This document shows, piece after piece, positions 58,737-64,000 of a stretch of DNA of 64,000 nt. The translations under genes and the position numbers were made by a program. Positions within the stretch are counted from its first letter, which is position 1. Every line of letters starts with the position of its first letter. This DNA comes from Candidatus Kapaibacterium sp. (GTDB taxonomy: Bacteria; Bacteroidota; Ignavibacteria; Kapaibacteriales; NICIL-2): the NCBI GenBank assembly GCA_026003475.1, contig BPHJ01000001.1, positions 1,946,501-2,010,500 on the forward strand. The letters run 5' to 3'. The notes beneath the pieces are model-generated. The model worked only from the letters and a program-made list of their open reading frames with translations. It searched no databases and was not told the DNA's origin.

Positions 58737-60305
58737 TTACTCCCACTCAATCGTTGCTGGCGGTTTCGAGGTGATGTCGTAGCAGACGCGGTTGATGCCG
58801 CGCACCTCGTTGGTGATCCGACTGGCGATTCGTCCCATCACCTCGTATGGCAAGGGATACCAATCGGCGGTCATACCATCGGTGCTGGTGACTGCTCGCA
58901 GCACACACACGTTTTCGTAGGTGCGGCTATCGCCCATGACACCTACAGTCTGCACGGGCACAAGCACCGCGAATGCTTGCCAAATGGCCGTGTACAGTCC
59001 GGCGCGATGAAGTTCCTCGATGAAAATCTCGTCGGCGTTGCGGAGGATTTCCAACCGTTGGGGCGTTACCTCGCCAATAATGCGAATTGCCAAGCCCGGC
59101 CCAGGGAACGGATGTCGTTCGATGAACCACTCGGGCACACCCAGCGCGCGACCGACCGCACGGACTTCATCCTTGAACAACTCACGGAACGGCTCGACCA
59201 AATCCAACTGCATGTGCTCGGGCAAACCGCCGACGTTGTGGTGAGACTTGATCGTCGCCGAAGGACCCTTGACGCTCTGCGACTCGATGACGTCCGGATA
59301 GAGTGTCCCTTGCACTAAGAACCCAACATCGGGGAAACTGGCCGCCTGGCGCTCGAAAACTTCGATGAACGTGTGTCCGATGATTTTGCGTTTCTGCTCG
59401 GGATCGGTCACACCACGCAACCGCTCCAGAAACAGCTCCCCAGCCTGAACCACGGTCAATGGAATATCGAAGTGCTCGCGGAAGAGTCGTTCGATCGTCT
59501 CGCTTTCGCGGGCGCGCATCAACCCAGTGTCCACATGAATGCAGTGCAACTGCTGGCCAAGAGCACGATGGACAAGCACCGCAGCAACAGTCGAATCAAC
59601 GCCACCGCTCAACGCGCAGACCACACCGCGCGATCCCACGCGACGGCGGACACTCTCGATCGCCGATGCGATGAAGTGCTCGGGCGTCCACTGCGCTGAA
59701 CACTGACAGATGCGCCGCACGAAATTTTCGAGTATGCGTGCGCCATGGTCGGTGTGGTGGACTTCGGGATGAAACTGCACGCCACGGATGGGCATGTGCC
59801 GATGTCGGATCGCAGCGTAGGGAGCGCTTTCGGTGTGTGCGATGGGTTCGTAGTCGGGCGGCAACTCAGCGACGGCATCGCCATGGCTCATCCAGACAAC
59901 CGTCGGGGAGGGAACGCCCTCCAGAAGCGGATCGTGCGGTTGGTCCAACCACAGTTCTGCTCTGCCATACTCGCGGCGCTGGGCGGGAACGACTCGTCCG
60001 TTACCCTGGTGCGCGATCACCTGCAGACCGTAGCAGATCCCCAGCACCGGAATTCCGTGCTGGCCTGCAAGTGTTTCGACATCGAAGGCAAGGAGCGGCG
60101 CATCGGCATCATAAACGCTCGACGGTCCACCCGAGAGCACCACACCACGGGGCGCAGCAGCCAACAGCGCATCGAGCGAAATACTGCAGGGAACAATTTC
60201 GGCATACACGCCGCATTCGCGTATGCGCCGTGCGATGAGTTGCGTGACTTGCGAACCAAAATCGAGCACGAGGATGTGTTCGGTGGTGGCGGCGGTGCCA
60301 GGCAT
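58737..60305 (-). CDS. guaA: GMP synthase (glutamine-hydrolysing)
   Basis: A 522-residue enzyme from the ATG at 60305 ([20 protein letters not shown]); the frame is open to 60353 but the family starts here. The glutaminase domain has [11 protein letters not shown] with the catalytic cysteine and [12 protein letters not shown] with the His-Glu pair. The ATP-pyrophosphatase domain has [14 protein letters not shown], and the C-terminal dimerisation domain follows with [15 protein letters not shown]. It converts XMP to GMP with glutamine and ATP. The final residues [20 protein letters not shown] are the nearly universal GuaA ending. It is divergent from the membrane protein at 60415. Confidence 0.98.
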   Translation of the reverse strand: MPGTAATTEHILVLDFGSQVTQLIARRIRECGVYAEIVPCSISLDALLAAAPRGVVLSGGPSSVYDADAPLLAFDVETLAGQHGIPVLGICYGLQVIAHQGNGRVVPAQRREYGRAELWLDQPHDPLLEGVPSPTVVWMSHGDAVAELPPDYEPIAHTESAPYAAIRHRHMPIRGVQFHPEVHHTDHGARILENFVRRICQCSAQWTPEHFIASAIESVRRRVGSRGVVCALSGGVDSTVAAVLVHRALGQQLHCIHVDTGLMRARESETIERLFREHFDIPLTVVQAGELFLERLRGVTDPEQKRKIIGHTFIEVFERQAASFPDVGFLVQGTLYPDVIESQSVKGPSATIKSHHNVGGLPEHMQLDLVEPFRELFKDEVRAVGRALGVPEWFIERHPFPGPGLAIRIIGEVTPQRLEILRNADEIFIEELHRAGLYTAIWQAFAVLVPVQTVGVMGDSRTYENVCVLRAVTSTDGMTADWYPLPYEVMGRIASRITNEVRGINRVCYDITSKPPATIEWE

Positions 60306-60414
60306 TGTCAACTGGGGAACAGTTCGGGTCGCGAAGTTACGGCACTGCGGCAAGCGGTACTGCTCCGCGGCTTTGTATGTTGCGTCGTTGCAGTATCCAC
60401 GTCAGGAGCATTCG

Positions 60415-61680
60415 ATGCCACTGGAGACTTGGCAGCTTGTCAACTTTGCCCTTGCGGTTGCGCTCGGCTTGCTCATCGGCACCGAGCGCGAGGTGTCCAA
60501 ACGGCTTCGGCATACTGCAATCGGCGGGATTCGCACCTTTCCGCTCAGCAGCATCGTCGGCTACGTGGTGGGCATTCTCAGTCGCGACGATGGCGGCATC
60601 ATCGCTGCTGCTGGCATTGTCGGCATCGCAGGGATTGCCATTGCTGCTGGGATTCGGGGACAAGCACGCGGCATCACGACGGAACTGGCGCTCCTGCTCA
60701 CGTGCGTTGTGGGTGTGGCACTGGGCAGTGGCCATACTATCCCCGCGCTGCTGGCAGCCGTGGTGGGAACGGTGCTGCTGTCGCGCAAGACACAGTTGCA
60801 CCAGTGGGTCGGGACTCTCACGCCCGATGACATTCGGGCAATTGTGACATTTGCCATTGTTGCCGCCGTGGTGCTGCCGCTGCTGCCGGATGTTCCGCTC
60901 GGTCCTGAAGGCGTGCTCAATCCACGCCGGGTGTGGATGGTTGTCGTGTTGGTCACCGGTATCAATGTTGCCGGTTACGTGGCAAGCAAATACTTACATG
61001 CGCGGCATAGCATCGTCCTCAGCGCGGTCGTGGGGAGCCTGGTTTCCTCGACAGCGGTCACGTGGGCGTTTGCATCGCAGAGTCGGGAGCAGCAGCAGTA
61101 TGCAGCGCTGTACGGGGTCGGTATCGCCCTCGGGTCGGGGGTAATGTTGGCACGTGTTGGTTTCTATGCCGGCGTCGTGTCGCGTCCGCTGCTGGTGGCA
61201 CTGCTGCCCCTGCTGATCGCTTGTGCCGTGGTTGGTCTGGGCGTGCTCTGGCTGTGTGTCCGACGGATACCGCCCCAAGTCCCCGAACAGGAACTGCACA
61301 CTCCATTCCCACCGGCAAACCCTGCGCGGTTGCAGTCGGCACTGCTGTTTGGGGTCCTCTATGCTTCCATCGCGACGGCTGCTGTCCTGCTCCAGCGGGC
61401 TATCGGCCAATCAGCGCTCATCGCTCTCGGTGCGGCCAGTGGCATTGCGGACGTGGATGCTATCACACTGGCAATGGCCCACCGCACAACCAACGAAAGC
61501 ATCAGCACCGACCTGGCCGTTGGGGTGGTTGCCGCTGCAATGCTGGTCAATACGCTGGTCAAGATGGGGATTAGCCTGCTCCGCGCAGAGCGCCAGACAC
61601 GCCGTATCGTGGCGTTCTCGCTCGGCGCAACGGCAGTAGTGCTCGCACTGGTCGTGCTCCGTAGCTTTGTGGCGATGTAG
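60415..61680 (+). CDS. MgtC/SapB and DUF4010 membrane protein
   Basis: A 421-residue integral membrane protein. The ATG at 60415 has an AGGAG ribosome-binding site; the open frame from 60223 overlaps guaA and is not used. The first about 140 residues match the MgtC/SapB family (LGLLIGTEREVSKR, then GGIRTFPLSSIVGYVVG). The rest is DUF4010 (VLPLLPDVPLGPEGVLNPRR, then VVGSLVSSTAVTWAFASQSR and GIADVDAITLAMA), giving about 12 membrane segments. The function of this fusion is not established; MgtC proteins are linked to magnesium and low-pH survival. It is followed 20 bases later by the MlaE gene. Confidence 0.9.
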   Translation: MPLETWQLVNFALAVALGLLIGTEREVSKRLRHTAIGGIRTFPLSSIVGYVVGILSRDDGGIIAAAGIVGIAGIAIAAGIRGQARGITTELALLLTCVVGVALGSGHTIPALLAAVVGTVLLSRKTQLHQWVGTLTPDDIRAIVTFAIVAAVVLPLLPDVPLGPEGVLNPRRVWMVVVLVTGINVAGYVASKYLHARHSIVLSAVVGSLVSSTAVTWAFASQSREQQQYAALYGVGIALGSGVMLARVGFYAGVVSRPLLVALLPLLIACAVVGLGVLWLCVRRIPPQVPEQELHTPFPPANPARLQSALLFGVLYASIATAAVLLQRAIGQSALIALGAASGIADVDAITLAMAHRTTNESISTDLAVGVVAAAMLVNTLVKMGISLLRAERQTRRIVAFSLGATAVVLALVVLRSFVAM

Positions 61681-61699
61681 CTCGACACCTTCCCTTGCT

Positions 61700-62479
61700 A
61701 TGCTTGCAATCATCGCGTGGATTGGCCGCACGATCATGGGTTTTGTCACCGAATTTGGTGCGGTACTGACCTTGCTGGGGCGCATTCTGCGCTACCTTCC
61801 GCGCGCCGTCCGTGATCGGCATTTGGTGCTCCAGCAGATGGCAATCGTCGGCGCGGATTCCTTGCCCTTGGTTATGCTCATTGGCTCCTTCACCGGTGCG
61901 ATTGCCGCACTGCAAGCAACAAACCTGTTTGCGAAGTTCAACTTGATCAGCATTGCACGTCCCTACATCGGCGGCTCCATCGCAACCGTTGTGTTCACCG
62001 AACTGACGCCAGTCCTCACGGCGCTGGTCATTGCCGGACGTGTCGGCGGCGCAATTGCAGCGCAGATCGGAACAATGGCAGTCTCCGAGCAGCTCGATGC
62101 GCTCGAGATGATGGCCATTGACCGCGATCGGTACCTTGGCATGCCGCGCCTGCTGGCAGCGCTCACGATGATGCCCGTGCTGGCGGTGTTCTCGAATGTG
62201 GTCGCGCTGGCTGGAGCCTTCGTTCTGACCGCTCTCAAGTTCGAGTTCTCGGCTGCGATGTTTTTCGATTCCATCGTGCGCTTCTTTCGCGCCAGCGAGG
62301 TCACGATTGGGTTAGTCAAGTCGCTGGTATTCGGGGGAACCACCGCGCTCATCGGTTGCTACGTGGGTGTGCAAACCAGTGGTGGCGCCGAAGGGGTTGG
62401 CAATAGCACCGTGCGCGCTTTCACGCTCTCGGCTGCGGCAATCTTGGTGCTCGATGCCCTCTTCGGCTACATCCTCTAA
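61700..62479 (+). CDS. MlaE-family ABC transporter permease
   Basis: A 259-residue permease; the ATG at 61700 gives the usual MlaE length, and the open frame from 61667 overlaps the previous gene. Five hydrophobic segments carry the family signatures LVMLIGSFTGAIAALQ, RPYIGGSIATVVFTELTPVL, VIAGRVGGAIAAQIGTMAVS, EQLDALEMMAIDRDRYLGMP, GLVKSLVFGGTTALIGCYVG and GNSTVRAFTLSAAAILVLDA. It is the inner-membrane permease of phospholipid or lipid transport between the membranes of Gram-negative cells (Mla). The ATPase (MlaF) and MlaD partners are not next to it; the gene is followed by a convergent receptor gene. Confidence 0.95.
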   Translation: MLAIIAWIGRTIMGFVTEFGAVLTLLGRILRYLPRAVRDRHLVLQQMAIVGADSLPLVMLIGSFTGAIAALQATNLFAKFNLISIARPYIGGSIATVVFTELTPVLTALVIAGRVGGAIAAQIGTMAVSEQLDALEMMAIDRDRYLGMPRLLAALTMMPVLAVFSNVVALAGAFVLTALKFEFSAAMFFDSIVRFFRASEVTIGLVKSLVFGGTTALIGCYVGVQTSGGAEGVGNSTVRAFTLSAAAILVLDALFGYIL

Positions 62480-62490
62480 CCGCACTGCGC

Positions 62491-64000
62491 TTACATCTCG
62501 TCCGACGGCGGGCGAATTTGGCCATCTTTGAGCGGTGGCTCTCCCGTACCAAACAAGTATGACAGAGTCAGAAAGGCAATGCGCGACTCACGCTTGAACC
62601 GCAAGTCTTGATCAAAGGTCGCCGTGCGCATCGCGATGGTGAATACCCGTTCGTCGAGAGGATCGGTCACACGCAGGGCAACGGCTGCTTTGCCGTCGAG
62701 GAATTCGTACCGCACGGCAAGTTCCCCAGCGCCAATGGTGCCAATGCTTCCTTGGGCAATCGGACCGATGCGACGGAGATTGTAGCCAAGCTGCGCACTC
62801 CAGCCGCCGCCGAATGAAAAGGCGTTTTGCCAATTGAGCGTTGCTGTCCATCCGCGGTTGGATAAACCCGGCTGCACCGAACCAGCTTCGATCTGCTGAT
62901 ACGCAATGCTGCCGCCAATTGTCGAGCGCCACCGTGCGCTTATCGGTGCCTGGAGCAGCAGCTCGATGCCGCCTGTTTCCATGCGATCCCAGTTGGCGAA
63001 CACTAACTGCGTTACCGAGTGGATCGAATCGAAGGTTCGATACCGTGCTTGAACGTTGCTTTGCCAGCGCCAATAGAGCGTCGGCGATACGGTCACCCAG
63101 GGGAGTACTGCCGTCGCACCCAATTCGAGCGAATGCACCAGCTCTGGTTGAAGCGTGGGAGTACCGCTGCGGAGGTTGTAGGGATCATCAAGGCTCACCA
63201 GTGGCAGGAGCGCATTGGTCGAGGGACGGCTGATACGGCGGCTATAGCGCAGCGCCATGCGGTAGAGCGGGCTGAAGGTATAGGCGATGCTCAGCGAAGG
63301 GAAGAGATTCCAATATTCCTGCCGAAACGCGGCTGTATCGTACCCGACCCGGAAGGTGGTTGCCTCGGCACGCAATCCCCCGCTGAGTTGGAGCGCACCC
63401 AGCGGTAAGGATGCTTGAATGTACGCAGCCCAAATGTCCTCAGTCACGGTTGCCGCAACAGTTCCAGTCAAAACCGCCGCAAGTGGATCGGTGGTGTCGG
63501 CACGCACGGTTTGATCAGCACGGAGCTGGCGCCAGGAACCTTTGAGCCCCATATCGAGCTGCCCACCGGAGGGAATCCGCCAGGTTGCATCTGCCTGCAC
63601 CGATGCTTGGTCCAACTGCTGCGAAGATGTCGTGCTATTGCTTGCCATCACACCATCACTGGGAACGCGCATTGTTCCGACCAAGCCGCTCACGGTTCGA
63701 TTCGACAGGTAGCGCGCATCGGTGCTGATGGTCCACTCATCACCAATGCGGCGACGGTAGCCAATGCTCGCATCAATGCCGCTGGTGGAGTCCTGCTGGA
63801 GTGTTTCTCGATTTTCCCTCTGTCCGGTCGGTACCGGTTCCGACCCACTTCCCTGCCGGGCGAAGTAATCATAGGACAAGTCCCCCAGCGTGCGTTGCTG
63901 CTGTAGCATGCCACCCAACGTTGCGGTCATGCTCCCACCGAGCACGTCGGCTTCAAGGGTAAGACGCGGCGCGTGGGTTTCCGTCCGAACCGGACGCACC
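62491..64000 (-). CDS. Outer-membrane beta-barrel (TonB-receptor-like) protein, 5'-partial
   Basis: The frame is open to the right window edge, so the N-terminus (signal peptide and probable plug) lies outside. The visible 503 codons are the C-terminal barrel of the OMP_b-brl_3 type, related to TonB-dependent receptors: amphipathic strands (for example LSGGLRAEATTFRVGYDTAA, YRMALRYSRRISRPSTNAL) and the conserved LRSGTPTLQPELVHSLELG. It ends in LSYLFGTGEPPLKDG. Such proteins import or export substrates across the outer membrane. No neighbouring gene indicates the substrate. The gene is convergent with the MlaE permease, 11 bases apart. Confidence 0.85.
   Translation of the reverse strand, partial: VRPVRTETHAPRLTLEADVLGGSMTATLGGMLQQQRTLGDLSYDYFARQGSGSEPVPTGQRENRETLQQDSTSGIDASIGYRRRIGDEWTISTDARYLSNRTVSGLVGTMRVPSDGVMASNSTTSSQQLDQASVQADATWRIPSGGQLDMGLKGSWRQLRADQTVRADTTDPLAAVLTGTVAATVTEDIWAAYIQASLPLGALQLSGGLRAEATTFRVGYDTAAFRQEYWNLFPSLSIAYTFSPLYRMALRYSRRISRPSTNALLPLVSLDDPYNLRSGTPTLQPELVHSLELGATAVLPWVTVSPTLYWRWQSNVQARYRTFDSIHSVTQLVFANWDRMETGGIELLLQAPISARWRSTIGGSIAYQQIEAGSVQPGLSNRGWTATLNWQNAFSFGGGWSAQLGYNLRRIGPIAQGSIGTIGAGELAVRYEFLDGKAAVALRVTDPLDERVFTIAMRTATFDQDLRFKRESRIAFLTLSYLFGTGEPPLKDGQIRPPSDEM

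Overview
The window most resembles a GC-rich, Gram-negative member of the Bacteroidota/Chlorobiota side of the tree, possibly a Kapabacteria- or Ignavibacteria-like lineage. The reasons are secreted proteins with C-terminal type IX secretion sorting domains (38707-40095, 50287-55830), a DUF3276/PUR-type nucleic-acid-binding protein (38186-38710), an outer-membrane beta-barrel receptor (62491-64000), and a flagellar FlhA. The taxon is an inference; no rRNA gene is present.

Layout. 1-6.8 kb is housekeeping: the 3' part of a GltD-like flavoprotein, dnaK (minus) with a strong terminator, flhA, and an overlapping rpmH-rnpA-small ORF run. 7.0-38.0 kb is a large defence island. Its first half (9.4-25.2 kb) holds a SNF2 helicase, a very large Eco57I-type adenine methylase, a DUF3644/HEPN-like protein, a DUF4143 ATPase and a 1684-residue helicase with DUF1998 and a nuclease-like tail; this content recalls class 1 DISARM and Druantia without matching either exactly. 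This block lies between the broken head of an hsdM gene (9303) and the broken tail of an hsdR gene (25171), as if it replaced the middle of a type I restriction operon. Its second half (26.6-37.2 kb) is a SNF2-DUF3883 helicase, a DUF1156 methylase and a DUF499 ATPase (an Hma-like set) with an AlbA/Schlafen-type gene. Two of these genes carry tight clusters of frameshifts. The island is littered with gene heads and tails whose middles are gone.

The most unusual signal is a family of heptamer arrays (unit GCGAATR, or YATTCGC on the other strand) confined to 11.7-24.8 kb. They sit inside the open frames of the SNF2 helicase and the methylase as well as between genes. The simple arrays inside genes have 4 or 7 units, never another number, which keeps the same reading-frame class. 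Two sites are inverted 4+4 pairs. One is an empty hairpin of exactly 25 codons. The other, exactly 161 codons long, carries a complete gene for a 23S-rRNA-intervening-sequence-type four-helix-bundle protein in a different frame, while the host methylase frame stays open through it. This looks like a frame-neutral inserted element that may be mobile.

38.2-64 kb returns to ordinary chromosomal content: a minus-strand run of secreted fibronectin-like and T9SS proteins, a polysaccharide flippase, a CusA fragment abutting a release factor 2 gene that lacks its N-terminus, a 1.8-kb-codon beta-helix T9SS protein, a PLP homeostasis protein, a sugar dehydrogenase, plsY, guaA, an MgtC/DUF4010 membrane protein, an MlaE permease and the outer-membrane receptor. 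A candidate attC-like recombination site lies at 37533-37663.
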